DNA of 64,000 nucleotides from Candidula unifasciata (GCA_905116865.2 CAJHNH020008547.1:248001-312000); one strand, 5' to 3'; numbered from the stretch's first letter, positions 1 to 12,439 are shown. Notes: a model not told the origin generated them from the letters alone. Translations and numbers: made by a program.

Positions 1-870
1 ATTCTATCTAAAAGCATATTCTAACAAAAAGTATCATTCTAGCTAAAAGTATAATGTTATCTAAATTATCGTTCTAACTACAATATTTTAATGAAAATCT
101 TCATTCTAAAGAAAAACACTACAGTATCATTATTACTAAAGTATTCTAACTAAAGGCATAATTCTAGCTAAACACATTATTGTAGTTATATTATAATTCT
201 AACTACAGTATTATTCTTAATTCTAACTACAGTATTATTATTTCAACTAAAGCATCATTATAACTAAAAGTATCATTCTCCCTAAATTATTCTAACTAAA
301 GCATCATTATAACTAAAAGTATCGTTCTCTCTAAATTATTCTAACTAAAGCATCATTATAACTAAAAGCATAATTATTCTGTGTCGCTAATAGCAACATT
401 CTAACTAACAGCATAGTTCTAACAATTTGATTAAAAATATCATTCTAACTAGTACTTTTAACTAAAAGTCAACTTAGCTTTAAAAATATCATTCTAAACT
501 ATCTTCACTTAAAGCATGCTGGCTAAAAGTATCATTCGTATATAAAGTGTTAGTTTTACAAATCTATCCAAAAAGCAACTTTCTAACGAAAAACAAATCA
601 ACCTAAATCATTATTTTAATTATCAGCACCATTCTAATAAAAAGTATAAATTTTACTAGTTAACTGAAAGGACTTTGTCATTAAAAGCATCAGACTGAAA
701 GAATTCCAACTAAAGGTATCAATGTAACTATTCTTCTTATTAATACCAACTTTGTCATTAAAAGCATCATACTACCTTGAAGCATTCTAACTGAAAGTAT
801 CATTATAATTAGTCCTGACTAGAAGCAACTTTGCACCTAAAATCATAATTCGAATTTAAAGCATGATTCT
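1..870. repeat. Degenerate AT-rich tandem repeat
   Basis: Loose repetition of 'ATTCTAACTAAAAGCATCAT'-like units throughout, for example at 240-370, where a unit of about 56 bp is repeated closely. A second patch is at 1110-1310. No gene seen. Confidence 0.7.
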
Positions 871-877
871 GATTCAT

Positions 878-1105
878 CATCATAATCAAGTGCCTAGCAA
901 ACTGACAATCGTGCCTCTCCACAATCTGTGATTTACAACAGCATGTATCAGTTTGTGTGCTGATACCATTCCATGCCACGATAAAGGGCTGTCAATAATC
1001 CTTCTCATTGTCTTCCTCTGTCTCTTTTATCCACAGACTTTTCTAGTGGTCACAACATGTTTCAGTTTCCTCTTCCTCACAGTATGACCAAAAACTGACG
1101 ACTCT
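878..1105 (-). mobile_element. 3' end of a non-LTR retrotransposon (GAT-tailed family)
   Basis: The reverse complement resembles 52191-52407 and 31900-32155: a short degraded C-terminal reading frame, then 3' sequence ending in repeated GAT/ATG. Heavily mutated, with no open frame. Confidence 0.5.
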
Positions 1106-1354
1106 TCATTCTGACTAGACCTTCTATATAAAACCAACTTTGTAATTAAAAGCATCATTCTAGTGAAACATATCCCTTCTAATCAAAACTATAACTCCGA
1201 TAAAGTATCCACCTAAAAATTATCATTATAACTTGAATTACCATTCTAACAACAAGCTCTGTTATTAAAAGCATTACTCAGATACAGTTTTATAACTAAA
1301 ACAAGCCTCTCTTTTACTGAAAAATATGTGTTTTTTGTTGTTGTTGTAAAAAAA

Positions 1355-1625
1355 AAAAGTAAAGGTCTCTTTTCCACGCCTTTAGGCACATTGGGAATAT
1401 ATAGCTAGACTATATTTTTATAGACCAATCGACACTTGGTGGTCAGCATCATGCCAGCCGCCTTGACTTCCCAGGACTTTACCTGGTACCCACTCAAGGC
1501 TGGGAGTCAAGGTCATTTTTGAAAAAATTCTGGCTCTACCAGGACGCCAACCCACGACCTTCCGGTCCGCAGGCGGGCGTCTAGCCGCCAACGCCAAGGT
1601 GACTTTCCAGGTTTTTTGCTGAAAC
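1355..1625 (-). mobile_element. tRNA-derived SINE, family A
   Basis: The minus-strand head resembles a tRNA with A- and B-box-like blocks near 1545-1620. The body includes the stretches meaning 'tgaccttgac...gcctt', 'cctggga(a)gt' and 'attggtctataaaat', and ends near the phrase 'aaaggcgtgga'. Closely related copies are at 39105-39375 and 47545-47725, with a fragment at 32400-32500. Confidence 0.7.
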
Positions 1626-2138
1626 AGTATATTTAGTTCTGGCTAAAGCAGCAGAGATTTAATTCTCAATTGCAGCTGCCAGCTGTATTTAAAGATTCAA
1701 GATCACTCATGTAAAAAAAAAAAAAAAGCAATAATATTTTAGATTTAGGGAAAAAATGTCAATACAAAATTCCAAAAGTGAGGAGCACAACACCAACACT
1801 GACATTAAAACAATTCATACGTTTGTAAAAATCCACGGTCTGAACAATAAACAAGTACATTCTTGTATCACCTGGCCTGGACAGATCCTAATGCTAAATA
1901 CAGTTCACATATAGTATTTATTCAATTAAAATGATTACATTAATCATTTAAACTGAAGTGCATTCATTACTGAAATTAAATAAAAATTTGGCAATTCTGG
2001 CCACTTCAGTCAAACAGTAGAATTTTACATTTGTCAAATACATTTACAAAATTATGAGATAAGCAATAGGAAATTCTTATGCAATCTTCTAACAACATCG
2101 GTTAAGTTACAGCAATAAGGAAGTATATTTAATGATAA

Positions 2139-2431
2139 AAAGGTAAAGTCGGGAGATGTGATCCAGCGTCATTGCACACAGTTATAAACCATAAGTGCTC
2201 TGCTACCAGTACGGACAGCTGATAAGAATTGTCCGCCTGTGTCGCCGTTCGCACGCAACTCTGTAGCTACAGCGACGTTCCTCCATTTACCCCAGAGTGT
2301 CAACTCTGGTACCCATTTCCTAGAGGCTAGGTGAACCCCGGGAACCGCTCGAACACCGACTGTGGGCTGCAGCGAGTCGCAGCTGGATTTGAAAGCGAGC
2401 CTCTTATCGTCTGCACTAACACGGCCCGATA
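2139..2431 (-). mobile_element. Full-length SINE, family C, with 15-bp target-site duplication
   Basis: Flanked by perfect direct repeats TATATTTAATGATAA at 2124-2138 and 2432-2446. On the minus strand the head contains TTCAAATCC, close to a Pol III B box. The body between 2163 and 2340 matches 46948-47123, and both copies end in the same T/A-rich tail. The clean duplication marks the exact ends of the insertion. Reading frames across it are incidental. Confidence 0.85.
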
Positions 2432-2446
2432 TATATTTAATGATAA

Positions 2447-3880
2447 GTTGGACATAATAAAAAAAAACTATTCTTGCACATTCATTCCTCGACAAAATTA
2501 TGCTAATTTGTCACACACACATCCCTCCGATCTGTCTGCTATGACCTCCTTTGTACATGGCAGTGACCTAAGAATTAACCAGGCTGGAGATGCAGACCTC
2601 CATTTGGACATGTTTTCTTAGTGACTCGACGAGCATGCCAAGGAAGATAAGAGGTGGGTTAGGTCCAAAGACAGTGGCTGGTGTCTATAGGGCAGTCACG
2701 GCTCACAAAGATCAGTTTGATTTTCAGGCGGACGTACAAGAAAAATAAAAAGTAAAGAGCAGGCTGATAGGTTTGTAGGTATGGTTACTGGGGAGGGTGA
2801 ACGAGCCTTGGACCAAACGGATATAGTCAACACTTGATGAGAGGTAGGATGTTTTCAAGAACCAAATGAAGACTGATTCTGCAACCATGTCCAAACTGCA
2901 AGAGCAGCAAGTGAAAAGGGGTGTAGCAAAACAAGTGCACTATGCAGGAAGACAAAGAAGAAGAAGAAACCAACACAGAACTGGTGCTATCGGCCACTAT
3001 ATGCTGCTGGATTTACTTAAGCACTTACAAACTGGAAGGTGCAATGAGGATGATTCGTTGATTAGCTAACTCACATTTGTCTGCAAATTTTTCCCAGTCA
3101 GTACAACACTGAAGATAACTAATCCTCATCGAAATTGGCACCAGATAATTTCTGTAATTTTTCTGGGAAATTGTCTGGGAAAGAAAGATGTCAAGGAAGC
3201 AACTGGTCACCCTCACCTCCGGTCATGACCTAGAATGTCTGAAGGCCTAACATGTCACACCCCACCAACAGTGTCTGCTGCATGACTGCCTTTATGTGTT
3301 TTCAAGTCTCCCTCTTCCTTGTTTACCTTGTAGGTTCTGGTCTATAATGATCTTCAAGCTGAAAACTTCTACCAGAAATACTATTCTAGGTTCAAAGGTG
3401 GATATTTTAGAAACAAAACAAAAATGTAAAGAAAACTTTAAAAAAGAACAACTTTGGAATTGAACTTACTTAAGGAAGGCATTGACATGCCAAAATTCAG
3501 ATCTTGTGAAACCAAAACAATACAGAAACATAAATTTATTTACCGGGAGCACACTTACCAATGTGGCTTCACTAAAAATGTCTGTTCTGTCGTATCTAGG
3601 CACTCGTTTTTTATTTAGAGGCAAAGGAACATTCTCCTTGTTGACTAAATTGAAGATGAAGCATACTTTCCCACCTTTTTTTAGAAGAATATTTGATCAA
3701 TGAAAGATGAACCCACATGCACTTTTCATGAGGTCATATTCTCAAACTACAAGACATCAAGGCTTGTGTCACCAGGGCCCATAAAGGAAGTCAAGAAAAG
3801 TAGCACTGGAAAAATCCACCACAGATGTCCTAAGAAGCAACTAATGAGGGTTGGCTTGAGACTGGCTACAGTGAGATTTT
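2447..3880. other. No recognisable gene
   Basis: Short open frames only, with no family match. A GAA-rich stretch near 2955-2970 resembles the A-rich tails of retroelements seen elsewhere in the window. Confidence 0.5.
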
Positions 3881-3884
3881 AACA

Positions 3885-4490
3885 ATTAGTATAGTGAGAC
3901 TAGTTTATAGAGCCACAGCACAGAGAGATTTTAGCAGTATAGCACAGTGAGATTAGATTTTAGCAGTATAGCACAGTAAGATTAGACTTTAGCCAAACAG
4001 TACAGTGAGATTAGATTTTAGCAAAACAGTACAGTGAGATTAGATTTTAGTAGTACAGTACAGTGAGCTTAGATTTTAGTAGTACAGTACAGTGAGCTTA
4101 GATTTTAGTAGTACAGTACAGTGAAACTAGATTTTAGTAGTACAGTACAGTGAAACTAGATTTTAGTAGTACAGTACAGTGATATTAGATTTTAGTAGTA
4201 CAAGTACAGTGAGATTAGATTTTAGTAGTACAGTACAGTGAAACTAGATTTTAGTAGTACAGTACAGTGAAACTAGATTTTAGTAGTACAGTACAGTGAA
4301 ACTAGATTTTAGTAGAACAGTACAGTGAGACTAGATTTTAGTAGTACAGTACAGTGAGACTAGATTTTAGTAGTACAGTACAGTGAGATTAGATTTTAGT
4401 AGTACAGTACAGGGAGACTAAATTTTAGCGGTACAGTACGGTGAGACTAGATTTTAGTAGTACTGTACAGTGAGATTAGATTTTTTATAA
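3885..4490. repeat. 29-bp minisatellite
   Basis: About 20 copies of a unit read as AGATTTTAGTAGTACAGTAC plus AGTGAAACT. It is most regular between 4015 and 4480 and degenerates at both edges. Confidence 0.92.
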
Positions 4491-4529
4491 AACAGCTACA
4501 CTACAGAGACAGGAGTTTGGAGAACTACA

Positions 4530-4870
4530 TTGTGGGGGAAGTTAGGGAGAATAGACCGACTACCTTGCTAACAATCATGTCACACGAGTCTACTAATTAG
4601 GGGTTTCCTTCCCATTCAGAGTGCATTAGCCTGAGAGGCAAAGAACTAATAGTCTGCACACACAAAAAGCCAGATCTGTAAAAAGATGTGCACACAAAAC
4701 GCATGTTCTGGAACAAGACTAAAGCCCAGAAGTGGACAAACAACCAGAATTTCTGCTGAAAGCAAAAAAAGTAGAAGACTAAACATCTTCACATAAAGTG
4801 AATAGTTCACTGTTTTCAAATAATGTAATATGACAGCACTACAACAAACACAACTCCCACACATGACAGC
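4530..4870 (+). mobile_element. SINE, family B
   Basis: Carries the family's landmarks: 'ctaattaggg', 'gtgcattagcctgagaggca', 'agtctgcacac', 'cagatctgtaaaa', 'gactaaagcccagaagtgga'. Related copies are at 12440-12690 (minus), 14770-15040, 32510-32800, 60530-60800 and 61430-61620. Confidence 0.7.
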
Positions 4871-5164
4871 AGAAATAGTTTCTACTTGGTTTTACTCCAC
4901 CTGCATCCTGAATACAATGAGATTCTGCTATTCCATCTTCATTAACCCACTGACTACCAAGCCTGTTAATAACCCTTGCACTTTTCCAGCTATCACGTAT
5001 TTCTAGTGAGTATTAAAAAAATAAAAAAGCCATAGCTTCATGACTATCTAACATAAACTCATCACATTTTGTAGTTTTGCCCAAATTAAATTTGAGAGAA
5101 AAATTTCAAAAATAAAATTGTGCAATCATGTTTTACATCATCACTATGTGGCTGCTGATTGGTG

Positions 5165-8100
5165 GTGGTGGGAGAGAATCATGTGTACACTGTAACAGAT
5201 ACAAGTCTCACAGCTTAGAGAATCACGTGTACACTGTAACAAATACAAGTCTCACAGCTTAGAGAATCACGTGTACACTGTAACAGACACAAGTCTCGCA
5301 GCTTAAAGAATCACGTGTACACTGTAACAGACACAAGTCTCGCAGCTTAGAGAATCACGTGTACACTGTAACAGACACAAGTCTCGCAGCTTAGAGAATC
5401 ACGTGTACACTGTAACAGACACAAGTCTCGCAGCTTAGAGAATCACGTGTACACTGTAACAGACACAAGTCTCACAGCTTAGAGAATCACGTGTACACTG
5501 TAACAGACACAAGTCTCACAGCTTAGAGAATCACGTGTACACTGTAACAGACACAAGTCTCACAGCTTAGAGAATCACGTGTACACTGTAACAGACACAA
5601 GTCTCACAGCTTAGAGAATCACATGTACACTGTAACAGACACAAGTCTCACAGCTTAGAGAATCACGTGTACACTGTAACAGACACAAGTCTCACAGCTT
5701 AGAGAATCACATGTACACTGTAACAGACACAAGTCTCACAGCTTAGAGAATCACGTGTACACTGTAACAGACACAAGTCTCGCAGCTCAGAGAATCACGT
5801 GTACACTGTAACAGACACAAGTCTCACAGCTCAGAGAATCACGTGTACACTGTAACAGACACAAGTCTCACAGCTCAGAGAATCACGTGTACACTGTAAC
5901 AGACACAAGTCTCACAGCTTAGAGAATCACGTGTACACTGTAACAGACACAAGTCTCACAGCTTAGAGAATCACGTGTACTCTGTAACAGACACGAGTCT
6001 CACAGCTTAGAGAATCATGTGTACACTGTAACAGACACAAGTCTCACAGCTTAGAGAATCACGTGTACACTGTAACAGACACAACTCTCACAGCTCAGGC
6101 CTCAGAGAATCACGTGTACACTGTAACAGATACAAGTCTCACAGCTCAGACCTCAGAGAATCACATGTACACTGTAACAGACACAACTCTCACAGCTCAT
6201 ACCTCAGAGAATCACATGTACACTGTAACAGACACAACTCTCACAGCTCAGACCTCAGAGAATCACATGTACACTGTAACAGACACAACTCTTACAGCTC
6301 AGACCTCAGAGAATCACGTGTACACTGTAACAGACACAAGTCTAACAGCTTAGAGAATCACATGTACACTGTAACAGACACAAGTCTCACAGCTTAGAGA
6401 ATCACGTGTACACTGTAACAGACACAAGTCTCAAAGCTTAGATAATCACGTGTACACTGTAACAGACACAAGTCTCACATCTCAGACCTCAGAGAATCAC
6501 ATGAACACTGTAACAGACACAACTCTCATAGCTCAGACCTCAGAGAATCACATGAACACTGTAACAGACACAACTCTTACAGCTCAGACCTCAGAGAATC
6601 ACATGTACACTGTAACAGACACAACTCTTACAGCTCAGACCTCAGAGAATCACATGTACACTGTAACAGACACAACTCTTACAGCTCAGACCTCAGAGAA
6701 TCATGTGTACACTGTAACAGACACAAGTCTCAAAGCTTAGATAATCACGTGTACACTGTAACAGACACAAGTCTCACAGCTTAGAGAATCATGTGTACAC
6801 TGTAACAGACACAAGTCTCACAGCTCAGAGAATCACGTGTACACTGTAACAGACACAAGTCTCACAGCCCAGAGAATCACGTGTAACAGACACAAGTCTC
6901 ACATCTAAGACCTCAGAGAATCACATGAACACTGTAACAGACACAACTCTCACAGCTCAGACCTCAGAGAATCACATGTACACTGTAACAGACATAAGTC
7001 TCACAGCTTAGAGAATCACATGTACACTGTAACAGACACAAGTCTCACAGCTTAGAGAATCACATGTACACTGTAACAGACACAAGTCTTACAGCTTAGA
7101 GAATCACGTGTACACTGTAACAGACACAACTCTCACAGCTTAGAGAATCACGTGTACACTGTAACAGACACAAGTCTCACAGCTTAGAGAATCACATGTA
7201 CACTGTAACAGATACAAGTCTTACAGCTTAGAGAATCACGTGTACACTGTAACAGACACAAGTCTCACAGCTTAGAGAATCACGTGTACACTGTAACAGA
7301 CACAAGTCTCACAGCTTAGAGAATCACGTGTACACTGTAACAGACACAAGTCTCGCAGCTTAGAGAATCATGTGTACACTGTAACAGATACAAGTCTCAC
7401 AGCTTAGAGAATCATGTGTACACTGTAACAGACACAAGTCTCACAGCTCAGAGAATCACATGTACACTGTAACAGACATAAGTCTCACAGTTTAGAGAAT
7501 CAAATGTACACTGTAACAGACACAAGTCTCACAGCTTAGAGAATCACATGTACACTGTAACAGACACAAGTCTTACAGCTTAGAGAATCACGTGTACACT
7601 GTAACAGACACAACTCTCACAGCTTAGATAATCACGTGTACACTGTAACAGACACAAGTCTCACAGCTTAGAGAATCACATGTACACTGTAACAGATACA
7701 AGTCTTACAGCTTAGAGAATCACGTGTACACTGTAACAGACACAAGTCTCACAGCTTAGAGAATCACATGTACACTGTAACAGACACAAGTCTCACAGCT
7801 TAGAGAATCACATGTACACTGTAACAGACACAAGTCTCACAGCTTAGAGAATCATGTGTACACTGTAACAGACACAAGTCTCGCAGCTTAGAGAATCATG
7901 TGTACACTGTAACAGACACAAGTCTCACAGCTTAGAGAATCACATGTACACTGTAACAGACACAAGTCTCACAGCTTAGAGAATCACGTGTACACTGTAA
8001 CAGACACAAGTCTCACAGCTTAGAGAATCATGTGTACACTGTAACAGACACAAGTCTCACAGCTTAGAGAATCACATGTACACTGTAACAGACACAAGTC

Positions 8101-9125
8101 TCACAGCTTAGAGAATCACATGTACACTGCAACAGACACAAGTCTCAAAGCTTAGAGAATCACGTGTACACTGTAACAGACACAAGTCTCGCAGCTTAGA
8201 GAATCACGTGTACACTGTAACAGACACAAGACTCACAGCTTAGAGAATCACATGTACACTGTAACAGAACAAGTCTCACAGCTTAGAGAATCACATGTAC
8301 ACTGTAACAGACACAAGCCTCACAGCTCAGAGAATCACGTGTACACTGTAACAGACACAAGACTCACAGCTTAGAGAATCACGTGTACACTGTAACAGAC
8401 ACAAGTCTCACAGCTTAGAGAATCACGTGTACACTGTAACAGACACAAGACTCACAGCTTAGAGAATCACATGTACACTGTAACAGACACAAGTCTCACA
8501 GCTTAGAGAATTACGTGTACTCTGTAACAGACACAAGTCTCACAGCTTAGAGAATCATGTGTACACTGTAACAGACATAAGTCTCACAGCTTAGAGAATC
8601 ACGTGTACACTGTAACAGACACAACTCTCACAGCTCAGGCCTCAGAGAATCACGTGTACACTGTAACAGATACAAGTCTCACAGCTCAGACCTCAGAGAA
8701 TCACATGTACACTGTAACAGACACAACTCTCACAGCTCAGACCTCAGAGAATCACATGTACACTGTAACAGACACAACTCTCACATCTCAGACCTCAGAG
8801 AATCACATGTACACTGTAACAGACACAACTCTCACAGCTCAGACCTCAGAGAATCACATGTACACTGTAACAGACACAACACTTACAGCTCAGACCTCAG
8901 AGAATCATGTGTACACTGTAACAGACACAAGTCTAACAGCTTAGAGAATCACATGTACACTGTAACAGACACAAGTCTCACAGCTTAGAGAATCACGTGT
9001 ACACTGTAACAGACACAAGTCTCACAGCTTAGAGAATCACATGTACACTGTAACAGACACAAGTCTCACAGCTTAGAGAATCACGTGTACACTGTAACTG
9101 ACATAAGTCTCACAACTCAGACCTG
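5165..9125. repeat. 44/51-bp minisatellite, about 4 kb, with an E-box-like palindrome in each unit
   Basis: Roughly 88 units of GAGAATCACGTGTACACTGT, then AACAGACACAAGTCTCACAG and CTTA (44 bp). In two blocks (about 6080-6740 and 8620-8940) a 51-bp variant ends CTCAGACCTCA instead. The 51-bp form is divisible by three and so produces open frames of 17-residue repeats (YTVTDTTLTAQTSENHM). These have no flanking coding context and are not called as genes. The core palindrome alternates CACGTG, CACATG and CATGTG. Confidence 0.97.
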
Positions 9126-10060
9126 GCCTGGTTTAACTCTGGACAGATAGCTGGTGCCTGACATTCGTGAATGTGATTGTGAGGGTAACGACAAAAACCC
9201 AGAAGCTCTCCTGCCCTACAGTGGCATGACAGACAATGTCATTTTACAGTTAGCTCATGTATTTAGTCATGTCTGGAGTCATTTCAGAATTATATATAAA
9301 GTCGTATCAGAACAAAAGGCAAACATTTTATATAATCATGTCAGAGTGGACTGTACACATGGCAAACATTTTATACAGTCACGTCAGAGTGAAGAAATTA
9401 TATGTCAGTATGTTATTTACATTCAAACCATCATAAAGGGGAAACCGTAATTTTGTTGTCTTACAGTAAGCACTAAACAAACTATTACTAGCAAACTCAA
9501 TGGACGCAAAGGAAAAAAAAAAAAGCAAATTCAATTAAATATTTCATCCAGACTTTATCAACAGACTAATTAAAACCGAATGAGGTCAATAAGGACCAGC
9601 AGCACACCACACAACGATTTATCTTTTTAACCCCCAAACAACATGTGATATGATATTGGTTATTTTCCAAGAATTCCACACATTTCTTAATGTGTTACTG
9701 TTATTTTAAAAAAAAATTGGTCAAAACACACTAGAAAATCTGACTTCCCCAGCTGGCACTCCCATTGTGTATTTAGTCTCACTGAAAGTAATATACTTTA
9801 GAGAGTTTTCATATTGGTAATCATGTTCTTTGGCAGCTTGTTGGGAAAAGTTAACAAAATATGTCTCTTTATGTCATCATCATTCTGTATATATAACATA
9901 ACCCTTGACGCGTTGTGGTCGTAGAGGTGTAATGATGGAAGCACTAGCACATAAAACTTTCCATTTTTTTCGTTTTCTACTTGTTGAATAAGTGTATGTT
10001 AACTTAGTCCTGTCCATATTTTTTATATTGTCATTCTAGTGGTTTGTCTTTGCCATCCTC
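9126..10060. other. No recognisable gene
   Basis: A short plus-strand frame at 9154-9450 has no family features. It contains a local direct duplication of 'ggcaaacattttata' (9318 and 9361). Otherwise plain AT-rich sequence. Confidence 0.5.
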
Positions 10061-10064
10061 TTAT

Positions 10065-10175
10065 TCAACTACCTTCCAATGTTCCTTGAAGCACAGTCAT
10101 TGCAATCGAGTCATGTCTCACCACTGCCAAGAGAGGCTCCTGATGTCCTGCAAATTTGTTTAGTTTGTCTCTGAA
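10065..10175 (-). pseudogene. Non-LTR retrotransposon ORF2 C-terminal remnant
   Basis: The minus-strand frame ends with GHQEPLLAVVRHDSIAMTVL then QGTLEG. This resembles the 'GHQEPLLATVKRRKLAWFGHVTRHDSL.KTVLQGTLEG' tail of many invertebrate endonuclease/reverse-transcriptase ORFs, but with the middle deleted. The rest of the open frame up to 10430 is not recognisable. Confidence 0.55.
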
Positions 10176-10604
10176 AATATTTATTATTGTGTTGTAAATA
10201 ACTAATTCGTAAAATGTGTCTATAGCATTTATATTCAAAGGTCTAAATCCTCCTTTCCATTTCCACAGTGAAAGTACAACTCTCACATCTCTATGAGAAA
10301 ATAGACAACACCAAAGATTGGTAAATATTGACCCTAATTCTGATTTTTCTCTTCCACTTAGCTGAGACATTGCGGCTGTTGCCATCTCAAGTCTTGTCGT
10401 GAACATTCTGTTGGGCCATTTGTATGTCACACAGGGCTCACAGTCAATTCGTCATTCTGCTTTATCCAGTGTAAACCTGGTATGTTTCAGCAATTTTGTT
10501 TTAGCTGTTCTGTATCCAGTTAAAAATCCATTTTCCTTTTTATGCTGGCTCGATTTACAACAAAACATTTCAGTGGCTGTAGAGTTAGCAATGTCATGCC
10601 AGTC

Positions 10605-11095
10605 ACATTAACAATATCAGTGACAGCAGAGTTCATCACAGCAAGAAAAAAGTGAACATCAGTGACAGCAGAGTTCGACACAGCAAGAAAAAAGTGAACA
10701 TCAGTGACAGCAGAGTTTGACACAGCAAGAAAAAAGTGAACATCAGTGACAGCAGAGTTCATCACAGCAAGAAAAAAGTGAACATCAGTGACAGCAAAGT
10801 TCATCACAGCAAGAAAAAAGTGAACATCAGTGACAGCAGAGTTTGACACAGCAAGAAAAAAGTGAACATCAGTGACAGCAGAGTTCATCACAGCAAGAAA
10901 AAAGTGAACATCAGTGACAGCAGAGTTTGACACAGCAAGAAAAAAAAAAGTTAACATCAGTGACAGCAGAGTTCGTCACAGCAAGAAAAAAGTGAACATC
11001 AGTTACAGCAGAGATGGCAATAGCAGTGACAGTACAGTGCACTGTCTGCAAGACAGTAAAACTGGCGATGTCAGTGACAGTACAGTTTCTGTTTA
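10605..11095. repeat. 42-bp minisatellite
   Basis: About 10 copies of CAGTGACAGCAGAGTTCATC plus ACAGCAAGAAAAAAGTGAACAT. Variation is mainly GTTCATCAC versus GTTCGACAC / GTTTGACAC. The last units at 11000-11090 are divergent. Period 42 is 14 codons, which explains the long minus-strand open frame. Confidence 0.93.
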
Positions 11096-11099
11096 ATCA

Positions 11100-11650
11100 C
11101 AGACTGTGGAGCTGTACAGTAAAAAAGAAGGTTGTTAACAATATCTCATGACATTTACTTTAGCAAACTTACTCTTGTTCATAATAAATGGTTAGTAATG
11201 AAGTTCATATGGATAATTTAGCAACAGAAATGGTAACTTTACGTACAGAGCAAAGTTAGCTTCGTTCAACAACATATGCTAACGATCACCTAGAAAATGT
11301 TAAAAAGCTGTAATGTTAATAATCAAAATATAAAAACATTAGAACAACATCCCAATAAGAGGTTAAAAAATACACAGCTCATGCCACAGCAAAGTTACAA
11401 TAAATATCCAAACAAAAAGGACATAAAAAACAGACTGCACATGTTATTGCCTGGTATATTTTGCTGTATCTTGTTTAACGCACACTAAATATACCGGTGC
11501 ACACTAAATATACCGGTGCACACTATTCCAATGTGTCAAATAATTGTGGGCTGCTAGTTTTCTAGAGCAGTTAGGAACACATAGTTTAAAAAAAAAACCA
11601 CATTATTGTGAACTTGTTTACCCTGATAACACTGGCAGTTACAATTGAGT
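11100..11650. other. No recognisable gene; small 19-bp direct duplication
   Basis: AT-rich. The phrase 'gcacactaaatataccggt' is repeated directly at 11480-11520. Nothing else identified. Confidence 0.5.
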
Positions 11651-11657
11651 GTGGTGG

Positions 11658-11717
11658 TTTATTTTTTTGTTCCCTTCAGCTTAAAGGATCAATTTATTTG
11701 CTTCATCTTATTTTATT
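11658..11717 (-). terminator. Candidate polyadenylation signals for the flippase transcript
   Basis: Three minus-strand AATAAA hexamers (TTTATT on the plus strand at 11658-11663, 11693-11698 and 11712-11717) lie 165-225 bp past the stop of the probable last exon. The region is AT-rich, so chance occurrence is possible. Confidence 0.35.
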
Positions 11718-11880
11718 TGTATTCTAGTATACCCCTGAAAAACAGCAAAATGCACCAGCAATAAATTGCACAATCTGTTGCTTCTGTCTTCTCTGTTGAA
11801 ACAGAAAGTATGTTAGAGTAAGTCAATGAAAAAAGAAAGAAAAGAAAACTACCAGAGATAGACAATTAATCACAAGAAAA

Positions 11881-12027
11881 TTATGCACGAGCAGAAAATA
11901 AAAAGATATAGATAAACATAAATGAAGATTCAACCTCCAATGTTTCATATGTCAACTGTGTATCTCGGCTTGACTTTGATGATATTTGGAGATATGAAAT
12001 TGGTTCAAATGGAGTTTCTCCGCTGGC
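11881..12027 (-). CDS. Probable terminal exon E16 of the flippase (C-terminal tail)
   Basis: After the acceptor GTACTAG, 48 codons run in the required phase 0 to TAA: ASGETPFEPISYLQISSKSS, then RDTQLTYETLEVESS and a hydrophobic end. Reasons for calling it: the correct phase after E15, polar Ser/Thr-rich composition like other P4 tails, a clean acceptor, and candidate polyadenylation signals just downstream. Against: tails are poorly conserved, I cannot match it to a named protein, and it sits 9.4 kb from E15. Another 3' exon may exist. Confidence 0.5.
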   Translation of the reverse strand, partial: ASGETPFEPISYLQISSKSSRDTQLTYETLEVESSFMFIYIFLFSARA

Positions 12028-12439
12028 CTAGTACAAATGAAGGAAACAACATAAAGCACGTCATTGATCAATAATATAGTTACCAGTGTGCTTAGAAACA
12101 GGTAAAAGGACCTTGTTCATGCCAGTGGTGCATTAGGCATATGATGCTAGACCCACATTTGTCACAGACCAATCGGCCCATGACAGATAATGGGTGTAAT
12201 GTCAGGCCATTGGACATAGGGTACCAGCCGCTTATTTCTGTAAAGCCCAGCTGGCATACAACGGGTGATGCAGTAAACTTTACGCTTACCTTCAGGTTGT
12301 AGTATCAGCATGTCTCATGTTTATGATCTAAAAATGATATTAACATGTTTTACTTCTTTTCTTCCACCCATTACCTCACTGAAGTGTTTGGGAGAAATGT
12401 CTTCTTCTTCACGTTCACCGGCTGGAAACTGCGGTAGAA

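Noticed and set aside
5165..9125. CRISPR-like array of regularly spaced repeats
   Set aside because: The whole unit repeats with no unique spacers, the sequence is eukaryotic and no cas genes are present. It is a minisatellite.
10176..10430. Protein-coding gene from the 121-residue minus frame
   Set aside because: Only the C-terminal part is recognisable, as a deleted LINE ORF2 end; the rest matches nothing I know.
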